Shown: in pieces, positions 34,775-43,393 of the stretch
How the letters are laid out: each line of letters starts with the position of its first letter
Numbering within the stretch: position 1 is the first letter of the stretch
Source of the DNA: Halobacteriovorax sp.
Lineage (GTDB): Bacteria; Bdellovibrionota; Bacteriovoracia; Bacteriovoracales; Bacteriovoracaceae
Assembly: GCA_002720865.1 (NCBI GenBank)
Contig: PBIO01000031.1
Location: 1 to 64,000 of the forward strand
DNA length: 64,000 nt
Direction of reading: 5' to 3'
Program-made: the position numbers and the translations under genes
Notes under the pieces: generated by a model
What the model was told of the DNA's origin: nothing
The model's database searches: none
The model's input: the letters and a program-made list of their open reading frames with translations, nothing else

Positions 34775-34889
34775 TCAATCTCTCCGATATTCATAATTGC
34801 AAGGGGGAGACCAAAAAAATGGTCTGATTTCAAGGGGTTAGGGTGGGATAACTTGTTGAATTTTTTGACAGTTCTGAGAGAATTAGCCA

Positions 34890-35549
34890 ATGGCGAATAA
34901 AAGAACATTAATTATAGGTGACGTTCATGGCTGCTTCGATGAGCTTATGGAGCTTTTAAAGAAAGTCAGTTTTGATAAGGAAGTAGACCGCCTTATTTTA
35001 GTTGGAGATCTAATTAATAAAGGACCTAAATCTTTTGACGTTTTAAAATGGGTTAGGAAAAATAAGATTGAGCTGGTCCTTGGAAACCATGAACTTGGTT
35101 TTTTAAATTTTCTACAAAATCCAAATCCTAAATATAAAAATTTTGTGAGATTAAAAGAAGAAATGGGAGAAGAGTTACTTGAATGGACGGCCTGGCTAAG
35201 TTCAATCCCATTTTTTATTGAAGAAGACAGTTTTATCGTCGTTCATGGAGGCGTTATACCAGAAGTTCCGCTTCATAAAACAGAACCTTATATCTTAACT
35301 CAAATCCGTACATGGGACGGGGAGGGAAAGGATATGAGGAATAAGGAAAATCCTCCTTGGTACGAACTGTACAAAGGAGACAAAACTATAATTTATGGTC
35401 ATTGGGCCGCGAAGGGGCTAAATATTCGAGAGAAGACGATTGGATTAGATTCGGGTTGTTGTTTTGGTAAGAAGTTAAGCCTCTTACATCTTGAAACAAG
35501 AGAGATTATTCAAGTTGATGCGAAAGAGGCTTATATTAAAATTGGTTAA
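34890..35549 (+). CDS. ApaH/PrpE-like metallophosphoesterase
   Basis: 219 residues. Calcineurin-type motifs are GDVHGC, GDLINKGP, LGNHE, VVHGG and a late YGHW. The set and length fit symmetrical bis(5'-nucleosyl)-tetraphosphatase (ApaH) or related PPP-family phosphatases. The usual ApaH signature GDL..RGP has KGP here. Probably cytosolic. It has its own upstream spacer and converges with the next gene. Confidence 0.85.
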   Translation: MANKRTLIIGDVHGCFDELMELLKKVSFDKEVDRLILVGDLINKGPKSFDVLKWVRKNKIELVLGNHELGFLNFLQNPNPKYKNFVRLKEEMGEELLEWTAWLSSIPFFIEEDSFIVVHGGVIPEVPLHKTEPYILTQIRTWDGEGKDMRNKENPPWYELYKGDKTIIYGHWAAKGLNIREKTIGLDSGCCFGKKLSLLHLETREIIQVDAKEAYIKIG

Positions 35550-36418
35550 AGATTAATGATGATATTATAGCCAAAGACTTGAACATTTTTAATTCCGGCC
35601 TTTTGAATTTCTTTTAGTACCTTTTTTCTAACACTGAACCATCCAACTTTTGCTTTCTCTACTGAGATGATCACCCGGTTTTGCTCTGGCTGATACTCCG
35701 CTTTTCCTTCCATCTTAAGCTTTAAGTTAACGATAAATTTAGTCTTAAGTGATAGGGTGTAGCGGTTTTTATAAACCATAAAGTTGATGTCTTTTAAAAC
35801 ATCTGGGCCTTTAATCTTTTTAATCTCTTCGCTATAATCAACACCTTCGATTTCACTTACAGGAAAAGCTTCAGCTAAAGTTCCTTTTGAAAGCTCGTCG
35901 ATATTTAAGTAGGGGATACTTAGTTTTCCAAGCTGAAAGCATGGGCGTAAAAAGCTCATTACGTCGCCATTTCTATTTCTTTCACTTTTACATTCTAGGC
36001 TCATTTGTCCAAAACTTTGAATTCCATCACCTAGTTCAAATTCCCCACCATCCATATAGAATTTAAGTGCCACTTCTGGGTCAATAAATAAGCTGGCGTT
36101 ATCTAGGGCCAATACTGAAATAGAATCTAGAACACTTCCTTGAATTTTCTCGACTAAAAGAGAGGTATCTTCTTTAGAGAATAGAATTTTTTCATTTTCT
36201 TTTTTTATATCAACTTGATAGTCCGTAAAATTCAGACTGAAGTCTCCAACTTTAGTGCTTAACTGTTCAAAGGACGCTGTCCCCATTCCAGAACGATAAT
36301 CAACAGTGAAGTTTTTAATATCAACCTTTTCAAAGTCCATGGATCCGGCGTTTGCTGCACTAGTAAACCATCCTAAATAAACAAGTACTGTTGCTATAGT
36401 GAATAGACTAATCTTCAT
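35546..36418 (-). CDS. Hypothetical exported protein
   Basis: 290 residues with a signal peptide (about 1-24, ending ANA). The mature part alternates short beta-like segments throughout and contains two cysteines (LECKS, RPCFQ). A repeated-strand lipid-carrier or AsmA-like fold is conceivable but not shown. GAGG precedes the ATG, and a possible 27-codon leader ORF overlaps the start. Its stop overlaps the stop of the convergent phosphatase gene. Confidence 0.6.
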   Translation of the reverse strand: MKISLFTIATVLVYLGWFTSAANAGSMDFEKVDIKNFTVDYRSGMGTASFEQLSTKVGDFSLNFTDYQVDIKKENEKILFSKEDTSLLVEKIQGSVLDSISVLALDNASLFIDPEVALKFYMDGGEFELGDGIQSFGQMSLECKSERNRNGDVMSFLRPCFQLGKLSIPYLNIDELSKGTLAEAFPVSEIEGVDYSEEIKKIKGPDVLKDINFMVYKNRYTLSLKTKFIVNLKLKMEGKAEYQPEQNRVIISVEKAKVGWFSVRKKVLKEIQKAGIKNVQVFGYNIIINL

Positions 36419-36491
36419 AATGACCTCTAGGGTTGAATTTTTGGGTACTTTCTTTTCGGATAAGAAGGAGGTGATTCGAAATCTTGAACAT
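36408..36491 (-). CDS. Possible 27-codon leader peptide ORF
   Basis: ATG at 36491 is preceded by GGGAGGTGA at ideal spacing. The ORF (MFKISNHLLLIRKE...) ends with TAG overlapping the first codons of the exported-protein gene, so ribosomes finishing here would be placed at its ATG. The peptide itself resembles nothing known and may matter only for coupling. Confidence 0.4.
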   Translation of the reverse strand: MFKISNHLLLIRKESTQKFNPRGHYED

Positions 36492-36501
36492 GCTCACCTC
36501 C
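36465..36501. promoter_or_regulatory. Dyad that can hide the leader ORF's ribosome site
   Basis: GGAGGTGA (36467-36474) and TCACCTCC (36494-36501) are exact inverse complements. On the leftward transcript the second arm is the ribosome site of the leader ORF and the first lies inside its codons 7-9, so base pairing would cover the site. It could also be a weak terminator for the upstream gene. Confidence 0.45.
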
Positions 36502-36522
36502 CTTAATGGCACTTCTTTCCCT

Positions 36523-37236
36523 TTAATAGATTTCGGGAAACTTTTCTCTCAAGTACTTTATCGCTTGATCTTTAGACTCATCTATTAATTTATAAGCCTT
36601 GAATTGATTTGGTTTATGAATATTTCTTTTTACAAACACATTATCTCGGTCATTTTGAGTATGAACAAACATATCAACTCTTTTAGATCCTACCCCTTGA
36701 AAAGCGCCGCCAGTATCTCTTACTTGGAAAAGTCCTGAGTGAAGGCTTCCATCTGGAAGTTCAATATTTGATTCTTTTACAAAAGGAATATAGATTATAT
36801 CCCCTGGACGATGAACTTTGTTGTCGGCTGCAAGAGTATGAAAGGGGAGAAGGCAAAGGCCCCTAACTCCAAGACCGTATTTACACTTTCTCATTACTTT
36901 ATATCTATAGTTTCCTGCCCAATTCACGGTCATACCGCCATTTTCTTTAGAAAGGATTCCCGTTCCTTCCATGGCCAAAACAGCCGCAAATCGTGAGCAA
37001 ACAGTCGCGATCTTAGTGCCTTTTGGAGTTAGAATATTTGTTCTTTCTCTTCCGTTATATCTTCTTGAGCGGTATTTACCTTTGCAGTTGGTCTGCTCCT
37101 CATTGGCAATATGGTAGGTCGTTGGTAGGAGCTTTGGCAGCTCCAGCATATCCCGAGGATTCATCTTGATGGTGTCGGCCTGAGCTTGGAACTGAATTAA
37201 TAGAATTAAAAAGATAGCGACTATTATTGACCTCAT
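36523..37236 (-). CDS. Exported 3D-domain (MltA-like C-terminal) protein
   Basis: 237 residues with a signal peptide (about 1-20) and GGAGG before the ATG. The C-terminal half has the 3D pattern: HTLAADNKVHRPGDIIYIPF, GLFQVRDTGGAFQG and KRVDMFVHT, with three conserved Asp. In MltA this domain contains the catalytic Asp of lytic transglycosylase activity; stand-alone 3D proteins also occur. Here the N-terminal MltA domain is missing and replaced by a short cysteine-bearing region. A role in peptidoglycan cleavage is likely. Confidence 0.8.
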   Translation of the reverse strand: MRSIIVAIFLILLIQFQAQADTIKMNPRDMLELPKLLPTTYHIANEEQTNCKGKYRSRRYNGRERTNILTPKGTKIATVCSRFAAVLAMEGTGILSKENGGMTVNWAGNYRYKVMRKCKYGLGVRGLCLLPFHTLAADNKVHRPGDIIYIPFVKESNIELPDGSLHSGLFQVRDTGGAFQGVGSKRVDMFVHTQNDRDNVFVKRNIHKPNQFKAYKLIDESKDQAIKYLREKFPEIY

Positions 37237-37407
37237 GGGTCCTCCAAAAAAAATATTGTGCAGTACTTCTATTTTCGCAGAAGCTGATTATTTGGGGAGA
37301 GAGAAAGATTTTCTGTATTTGACCGAGGCATATACTCGGATTAATTTTTAGTTGGGCTAAACAGGGTTTCTTTGTATAATTTTAGAAACACCAGCTCAGG
37401 AGCTAGA

Positions 37408-37773
37408 ATGTCCCTTCAGGGTAAAACAATATTAGTTGTCGATGATGAATCTGACATAAGAGAACTTTTTAAAGAAGAGCTAGAAGATAATGGGGCAAAA
37501 GTCTTAGAAGCTGATAACGGAAATAAAGCGTTTGAAGTATTTCAGGCCGGTGGAGTCGATGCCATTATTTCAGATATCAGAATGCCCGGTGGCGACGGTG
37601 TTGATCTTGTAAAAAATGTAAAAACGACCAATAAGGATATTCCAATTTATCTTATTACTGGGTTCGCTGATTATACAGGTAACGAGTTAAAGCTGTTAGG
37701 AGTTGAGGCTGTGGTTTTTAAACCTTTTGATATTAGTGAAGTCGTCGGTATGGTGGAGACTAAGTTCTCTTAG
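37408..37773 (+). CDS. Stand-alone response-regulator receiver
   Basis: 121 residues from the ATG at 37408, preceded by AGGAG. Receiver motifs are VVDDESDIRE, phosphoacceptor Asp in AIISDIRMPGGDG, switch Thr in YLITGFAD and Lys in VVFKPFD. No output domain and no adjacent kinase gene. It overlaps the end of the convergent TrmB-like gene by 14 bases. It is the third orphan receiver in the window. Confidence 0.9.
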   Translation: MSLQGKTILVVDDESDIRELFKEELEDNGAKVLEADNGNKAFEVFQAGGVDAIISDIRMPGGDGVDLVKNVKTTNKDIPIYLITGFADYTGNELKLLGVEAVVFKPFDISEVVGMVETKFS

Positions 37774-38380
37774 AAAATACTAAGTTATAACAAGTCTCCC
37801 CTCGTTCCAAATATTTTTTTTCAAAATGTGTTCGCGGCTTAAATCCTATTTGCAACTCTTTATCTTCAACTAGGTCTAACTTCCAATGATTTAAAAAATA
37901 GTCTAAGGCTTCGTCGTGATAAAACTTTTCGTTTGTCGCAAGAGTTATCTTTCCATCTTGCTTTAGGATCTCAAGAACCTTATGCATGAAAGGCATGGCA
38001 TACCAGCGTTTATTCAAATCTCCAGATTTTGGATTTGGATTAGGATAAAGAAAATAAAAATGATCAACGGAATTTGGGGATAATTGTTGGCTTACCCAAG
38101 AGATTGCATTTGCGTGAATGGGAAGCAAATTGCTGGGTTGATCGTGACTAATAAATCGTCTTTGAAATTTTTCAAACTTTTCTTTTGTATGTTCGATGGC
38201 CACTAAAAACCGATCAGGGTTTGCCTTAAAAAACTGAATAGGGTGCAATCCAACTCCGCATCCTATTTCAATATCTAGTGGTGAACTCGCAAATCTGTTA
38301 GGCAAAACAAATTTTACATAGTCCTCTTTGGGGGGAGGTGTGAAAGAACGAATGTTTTTAATCTTTTTAGCACTATCCAT
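37760..38380 (-). CDS. TrmB-like tRNA (guanine-N7) methyltransferase
   Basis: 206 residues. The Rossmann core IEIGCGVGLHPIQF and ATNEKFYHDEA, and a C-terminal RTHFEKKYLERGETCYNLVF, match TrmB, which methylates G46 of tRNA using AdoMet. The diagnostic FPDPWPK loop reads YPNPNPK with a longer SGDLNKRW continuation, so it is a divergent member and could have another substrate. Divergent from the EamA transporter gene, 25 bases away. Confidence 0.75.
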   Translation of the reverse strand: MDSAKKIKNIRSFTPPPKEDYVKFVLPNRFASSPLDIEIGCGVGLHPIQFFKANPDRFLVAIEHTKEKFEKFQRRFISHDQPSNLLPIHANAISWVSQQLSPNSVDHFYFLYPNPNPKSGDLNKRWYAMPFMHKVLEILKQDGKITLATNEKFYHDEALDYFLNHWKLDLVEDKELQIGFKPRTHFEKKYLERGETCYNLVFSKRT

Positions 38381-38405
38381 CTTATCTTTATGGTAATTTT
38401 AGAAT

Positions 38406-39284
38406 GTGGAACCGACAGTACTATATTTAGCTTTAGGAGCAAACCTAAGTTTCGCCCTTGGCTCTCAAATTTTTACCCATTATGCTCGCAAGTTTTCCAG
38501 CACTTGGATGAACTTCTTTAAGGCCTGTATGGGGCTACTGTGTTTTGGAATCACAATCTCAATTGCTGGAAGTTGGCACGATATTCCAGCTTCTTGGGTA
38601 GGGCTTTTTCTATTGTCCGGAACGATTGGTTTAGGAATCGGGGATATTTTGCTCCTTAAGGCTTTTAGTCAACTAGGCCCTGGTAGAACCTTGATTATCT
38701 TTAGTTTTCAACCCTTATTTCTTGGGCTGATGAGCTACTACGCTTTTGATCAAACCATGGATTCAAGGAAGTTTCTTGCCATCTTCTTTTTTATTTTATG
38801 TGTAGGAATAACCTCTTTTGAAAGTTTTAGAAAAGATCGAAGCTGGCAGCTTGGGGGAATCGCATTGGCCTTAGGAGGAATCCTCTTAGATGCCAGTGGG
38901 CTTATTATCACAAGGTATACATTTGACAATAATCCTATGGTCACAAGCCTTGAAGGGAATTTCTATCGCTGTGTCGGTGCTGTATTGTTCTTCTTATTAT
39001 TATCAAGAGTTCGGCCCTACAATATTGTGGAGCAGTTTAAGAGCTTAAATTTAAAAAGTAAGTCGATGGTTTTTCTTGGAGGATTCTTAGGAACTTATTT
39101 ATCACTGGCTCTTTATCTTCACGCGGTCAAACAAGCTCATCTGGCTTCACTCGCTGGAATTGCTATTACCGGGACATTGTTCACTAATATTCTTGAGTGC
39201 GCTATTGAGCGAAAGTGGCCTTCGAAGTACTTACTTTTTTCACTAATCTTTTTTGCCTGTGGAATGAACTTTTTGATCTTCTAG
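38406..39284 (+). CDS. EamA/DMT-family transporter
   Basis: 292 residues starting at GTG. About ten hydrophobic segments with the internal duplication of drug/metabolite transporters; GIGDILLLKAFSQLGPGRTLI and LASLAGIAITGTLFTNILE are the two halves' signature regions. Substrate unknown. The 3' end overlaps the glutaredoxin gene by four bases in convergent arrangement. Confidence 0.85.
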   Translation: MEPTVLYLALGANLSFALGSQIFTHYARKFSSTWMNFFKACMGLLCFGITISIAGSWHDIPASWVGLFLLSGTIGLGIGDILLLKAFSQLGPGRTLIIFSFQPLFLGLMSYYAFDQTMDSRKFLAIFFFILCVGITSFESFRKDRSWQLGGIALALGGILLDASGLIITRYTFDNNPMVTSLEGNFYRCVGAVLFFLLLSRVRPYNIVEQFKSLNLKSKSMVFLGGFLGTYLSLALYLHAVKQAHLASLAGIAITGTLFTNILECAIERKWPSKYLLFSLIFFACGMNFLIF

Positions 39285-39916
39285 TTCCAAAAATCTTCGT
39301 GATACTCAAAGTTAGTTATTTTTTTGATCTCTTGAAGATAAGAATGAATTTTTTTGGAGAATTGAAACTCCGGAAAGATGTACATCCCCCAAAGATGGGA
39401 GGCTAGCATTATGTCCTTAATAGTAAAGCTTTCGCTTTGATAGTAAGGAGTAAGTTTAGTTTCAATGATTTTTGTCGTCTCGTTAAAAGAGCTTAGATAT
39501 TTTTCTTTATCTTGAATCAGCTTATTAAAAGGACCTCTCTTGATCTCTTTCTTTTTTTGAAAATAATCTCTACTCTCTTTATTGAATTCAGGGGTCCACA
39601 TCCAATAGGGCATACAAAGAGAGTGAACGTCTGAGCCAATTCTTGAAAGAAGCTCTTCCAATTCTTGATCAGAAGAACCTTCGTTAGATAGGAGGTTTTC
39701 TTTATCTATTCTTTTAATAATATCTAAACTTTCATTACTAAGATCGCCATTTTCAAACTCTACTATAGGTAGCATTTTTTTATTCATAAGTTTGATGGGA
39801 GTTTCTTCGTCATCATAAGGTAGGACGATTGACTCAAATTTAAGTCCTAGAAATCCGAGTCCTAAACGAACGCGAACACAGAAGGGGCAATGGACGTAGT
39901 GATATAGCTTGATCAT
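39281..39916 (-). CDS. grxB: Glutaredoxin 2-type protein
   Basis: 211 residues from the ATG at 39916. The N-terminal thioredoxin fold has the active site HCPFCVRVRL and the GrxB-like LPYDDEETPIKLMNKKMLPI and LSNESLDIIKRID. A helical GST-like C-terminal domain follows. Reduces disulphides with glutathione. A 13-residue longer form from an upstream in-frame start is less likely. Confidence 0.85.
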   Translation of the reverse strand: MIKLYHYVHCPFCVRVRLGLGFLGLKFESIVLPYDDEETPIKLMNKKMLPIVEFENGDLSNESLDIIKRIDKENLLSNEGSSDQELEELLSRIGSDVHSLCMPYWMWTPEFNKESRDYFQKKKEIKRGPFNKLIQDKEKYLSSFNETTKIIETKLTPYYQSESFTIKDIMLASHLWGMYIFPEFQFSKKIHSYLQEIKKITNFEYHEDFWN

Positions 39917-40082
39917 ATGTAAGAAAGTTTTAAATCTGCCGTGACAAAACTTCAAGTACCTAGAAGTGCTGTCAAGCGTTAAGGTAATGGAAATATTACG
40001 TCGTGTAATTCTTACAGGTTCCTATCCTTATCGTTTCAGCCTTGGGACTGTAGCCATCCAAAAACGAAACGGAGGAATGAGT

Positions 40083-40580
40083 ATGAAAACGATGATTCGT
40101 GGGGCTGTGATGGCAGGAATCTTGTGGGGAGCGATGGCTGGGACTGCCTTTGCTAAAGACATACTTTTGGCATCTGTGACTAATAATCACGATGCTCTGA
40201 ATGGAAGACTTTATTTGGTCGTCGATGAAGAAGACAAAGCGACAGGTTTAAAACTTCACGACCTAGCAGACGGTAAAACCCAAGAATGGCAGGTATCTGC
40301 CCTCGCTAAAGGTGGAGCTGTGATTAAGCAGGAAGGTAGACATGAAGTCATCGTCCTAAAGAGTAACGACTTTGAAATTGATCGTGGCGGTCACTTCAAA
40401 CTCGATATGCTCTATAATGGGGCAACTGGGAAAAGACACTCAGTGGACCTAAAAGTTGATTTTGACGGAACCAACTGGAAGATCTTTAGCAATGGTGAGG
40501 CCGTAAAGCGTTTTCACTTTATTGTTAAAAAAGTGGCCTTTCTTGGGGTCGTAGGAATCAAGTCAGTTCAATTTAAGTAG
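40083..40580 (+). CDS. Hypothetical exported protein
   Basis: 165 residues from the ATG at 40083, which has GGAGG seven bases upstream; an ATG six bases earlier is too close to that site. The signal peptide ends TAFA. The mature protein (about 140 residues, no cysteine) looks beta-rich. Codon use appears somewhat more GC-rich than the neighbours. A terminator follows, so it is a single-gene unit. No family recognised. Confidence 0.65.
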   Translation: MKTMIRGAVMAGILWGAMAGTAFAKDILLASVTNNHDALNGRLYLVVDEEDKATGLKLHDLADGKTQEWQVSALAKGGAVIKQEGRHEVIVLKSNDFEIDRGGHFKLDMLYNGATGKRHSVDLKVDFDGTNWKIFSNGEAVKRFHFIVKKVAFLGVVGIKSVQFK

Positions 40581-40589
40581 ATGCAATGA

Positions 40590-40622
40590 TGCTGTGCTCC
40601 CCAAAAGGAGCATGGCACTTTT
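40590..40622 (+). terminator. Rho-independent terminator
   Basis: TGCTCC (40595-40600) pairs with GGAGCA (40607-40612) around CCAAAA, extended by an outer TGC/GCA pair beyond a two-base mismatch, then CTTTTC. It ends the 40083 gene. Confidence 0.65.
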
Positions 40623-40647
40623 CAAAAATACCCCCTAAAATAATGGA

Positions 40648-42558
40648 ATGAGTTTAAAGTACGTAACTACGGATAGGCGTTTTTGGCCTTTGTTTTGGAC
40701 CCAATTTTTAGGCGCGCTGAACGACAACTTTTTTAAAAATGCCATGGTCATTCTTATCGCATATCAAGGCGTTAAGTTATGGGGCTTAGAGTCTGCCATG
40801 CTTGTTCCAGCCGCGGGCGGTATTTTCATTCTTCCTTTCTTTTTATTCTCGGCAACTGCCGGACAGATTGCCGATAAATACGAAAAAGCGACCATAATTA
40901 AAGTTACTAAAATAACAGAGTTCATCATTATGTGTGTGGCCTCTCTGGGATTTTATCTTGGAAATTTTCAAATGCTTTTCTTTGTGCTTTTTTGCATGGG
41001 AACTCAATCTGCATTTTTTGGTCCTCTAAAATATGGAATCATTCCAGCATTAGTTGATGATGATGAATTGGTTGTGGCCAATGCTTTTGTTACGACGGGT
41101 ACCTTTATCGCCATTCTTGTGGGAACGATTATGGGTGGGCAATTTGTCTCTTTTGAAAATTATGTTCTCCCCTTGGCCATAGGCCTAACAGCTTTTAGTG
41201 GACTTGGGATTTTAAGCTCTCAGTTTATAAATAAGGTTGGGGTCGTTTACCCAGATATCAAGGTAGATTACACTTTCTTTAGGCCCACCTGGGAAATCTT
41301 GAAGATTACTGCTAGAGATAAAAAAATCTTTAAAACGGTTCTAGGGATTTCTTGGTTCTGGTTTATGGGAGCGGCCATTCTCTCGATTCTTCCGACATAT
41401 TGTAAGGATGTTCTAGGGGGCGATAAATCCGTCGGAACATTATTCTTAGCGCTTTTTACAATCGGAATGGGGGTTGGCTCTTTTATTGTAGCTAAAATTT
41501 CTCATAAAAAAGTTGAAATTGGAGTTGTCCCAACGGCCGGTGTGATCATGGGAATCTTTCTTATTGATCTATATTTTATGCCTCAGCTTTATTCAAAACC
41601 AACAGAGCTAATTGGTCTTAGTGAGTTTATGGCCAAGCCTTGGGCATGGAGGGCCGTGCTTGACCTCTTTGTGATCTCTGTTTTTGGTGGGATGTATACA
41701 GTTCCACAAATGACTTATATCCAAGAGATTTCAGACCCGGGTGTTCTAGCAAGAACTATTGCTGGCAATAATATTTGGAATGCTCTTTTTATGGTTTCCG
41801 CCTCCGTGGTGGTTATGCTTTTGGTTCCAAAGGGAATACCGACGGTTTGCTTAATCTTAGGAATTTTACATATCTTAGTTAGTTATATTGTTTATTGGTT
41901 CTACTCAGAACACGCAGCTCGTTTTTGGATGAAGATCATTGCTAATACTTTTTATAAAGTTAAAGTCAAAGGAGAAGAAAATGTTCCTAAAGGTCCTTTC
42001 ATACTTGCCAGTAATCATATTAGTTTTGTGGATTGGGTTATCCTTATGGGAACACTTAAAGATCCGATCCGTTTTGTCATCGATTATAACTACTACTATA
42101 TGCCGATGGGACCGTTTTGGTTTAGCCAAGCTAAGCTTGTTCCAATCGCAACAAAAAAAGAAGATCCTGAAGTTTTAAAAAAGGCCTTTGATAAAATTAC
42201 AGAGCATCTCGCAGAGGGAGCTACTCTAGGAATTTTTCCAGAAGGCTGGATCAGCCGAGATGGAAAGATGAGAAAGTTCCAACCTGGCATTTTAAAGATA
42301 TTAAAAGACAACCCAGTACCTGTAGTACTCGTGAGCCTTGATGGTCTTTGGGGTTCTATCTTTAGTTACCATGGAGGAAAAGTAGTTCTTAAATGGCCAA
42401 AGCTTTTTTCAAGACGTGAAGTAACAGTCACTATTCATAAGCCCATAATGCCTGAGGATTACACTTCAAAAGAAGCTGAAAAGATAATGATTTCAGCTGT
42501 TTCTGACTATCATAAGAATGGTCAAACCTCTGCTCCCTCTAGTCAAGAAACCACCTAA
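40648..42558 (+). CDS. MFS lysophospholipid transporter fused to PlsC acyltransferase
   Basis: 636 residues. Residues 1 to about 425 are an MFS permease of the LplT kind (WTQFLGALNDNFFKNAMV at the start, about 12 TM segments). Residues about 430-636 are a PlsC-type acyltransferase with NHISFVDW (His457, Asp462), FPEGWISRDG and a QPGILKIL region. Such fusions flip 2-acyl-lysophospholipids inward and re-acylate them. It would complement the OMPLA encoded 11 kb away. The ribosome site is weak. Confidence 0.88.
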   Translation: MSLKYVTTDRRFWPLFWTQFLGALNDNFFKNAMVILIAYQGVKLWGLESAMLVPAAGGIFILPFFLFSATAGQIADKYEKATIIKVTKITEFIIMCVASLGFYLGNFQMLFFVLFCMGTQSAFFGPLKYGIIPALVDDDELVVANAFVTTGTFIAILVGTIMGGQFVSFENYVLPLAIGLTAFSGLGILSSQFINKVGVVYPDIKVDYTFFRPTWEILKITARDKKIFKTVLGISWFWFMGAAILSILPTYCKDVLGGDKSVGTLFLALFTIGMGVGSFIVAKISHKKVEIGVVPTAGVIMGIFLIDLYFMPQLYSKPTELIGLSEFMAKPWAWRAVLDLFVISVFGGMYTVPQMTYIQEISDPGVLARTIAGNNIWNALFMVSASVVVMLLVPKGIPTVCLILGILHILVSYIVYWFYSEHAARFWMKIIANTFYKVKVKGEENVPKGPFILASNHISFVDWVILMGTLKDPIRFVIDYNYYYMPMGPFWFSQAKLVPIATKKEDPEVLKKAFDKITEHLAEGATLGIFPEGWISRDGKMRKFQPGILKILKDNPVPVVLVSLDGLWGSIFSYHGGKVVLKWPKLFSRREVTVTIHKPIMPEDYTSKEAEKIMISAVSDYHKNGQTSAPSSQETT

Positions 42559-42576
42559 ATATGTCGATAAGAAGAG

Positions 42577-43392
42577 GTGAAGAACCTCTTTTTCGCCATA
42601 GCTATGTTGACTTTATTTTCCTGCGGAAAAACTGATGTCATTGCGCCTCCACCTGGTATAGAGATAAACAAGTCTCAAACAGCTGAAAATCTTAATAAAT
42701 TTTACGGAACAGAAATGAAAAATCTTTATATAAGGGTTTTTTATGAAACCGGTGCTGAACCTTACGCAGGAAACAATAGTCGTGACCAACCTGTTTGGGG
42801 ACTGCTTGAGCAAAATATAAAGCAAGTATTCGAAACAAGAAATCAAACGGTAACTTTTCATGTACCTAAAAATCTCTCAGAGATGAGCGAGTTTCCTGCT
42901 CAAAATAAAGTAGGATGGAGAACTAGTGAGCTTGTTCAATTTGCTGAGGGACTAGGTGTGCCTCCAAGCACAAATGAAACCGCCTACTTTACAATTGTTT
43001 TTGTAAAGGGTGGTTTTGATACCGGTCAAGACATAACTAATTCTGTTCTGGGAGTTAGTATTGCGGGCACAACAATCATTGCTATTTTTAAAGATGCGAT
43101 TCGACTTTTAGGTCCAAGTGATCAATCCTTAACTGTTAAGTTCGGAGAACAGGCTACCCTCGTTCACGAGATGGGTCATGCCCTAGGTATCGTGGCCAAT
43201 GGGGTCAACGTCGTCGAGGATCATCACGACGAGGATCATGGTAGTCATTGCTCGAATTCAAGCTGTGTTATGTATTGGATGAACGAAGGTAATAAAGACC
43301 TATTAGAATTTATTCAAGGCATCGTACAAAACGGAAATGCGACCCTTTACGGTCAACAATGCTTAGATGACATAAAGGCCTACAACCCTTAA
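42577..43392 (+). CDS. Metzincin-like metalloprotease lipoprotein
   Basis: 271 residues from GTG. The lipobox is LTLFSC (Cys16). LVHEMGHALG starts the zinc motif at His197, and the following segment is His/Asp-rich (DHHDEDHGSHC), ending SSCVMYWMN with a Met-turn-like Met. The HExxHxxG, Cys-containing insert and CxM order recall archaemetzincins (M54), but the spacing is longer. A surface protease is likely. It lies 18 bases after the fusion transporter gene and is followed at once by the large hairpin. Confidence 0.75.
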   Translation: MKNLFFAIAMLTLFSCGKTDVIAPPPGIEINKSQTAENLNKFYGTEMKNLYIRVFYETGAEPYAGNNSRDQPVWGLLEQNIKQVFETRNQTVTFHVPKNLSEMSEFPAQNKVGWRTSELVQFAEGLGVPPSTNETAYFTIVFVKGGFDTGQDITNSVLGVSIAGTTIIAIFKDAIRLLGPSDQSLTVKFGEQATLVHEMGHALGIVANGVNVVEDHHDEDHGSHCSNSSCVMYWMNEGNKDLLEFIQGIVQNGNATLYGQQCLDDIKAYNP

Positions 43393-43393
43393 T

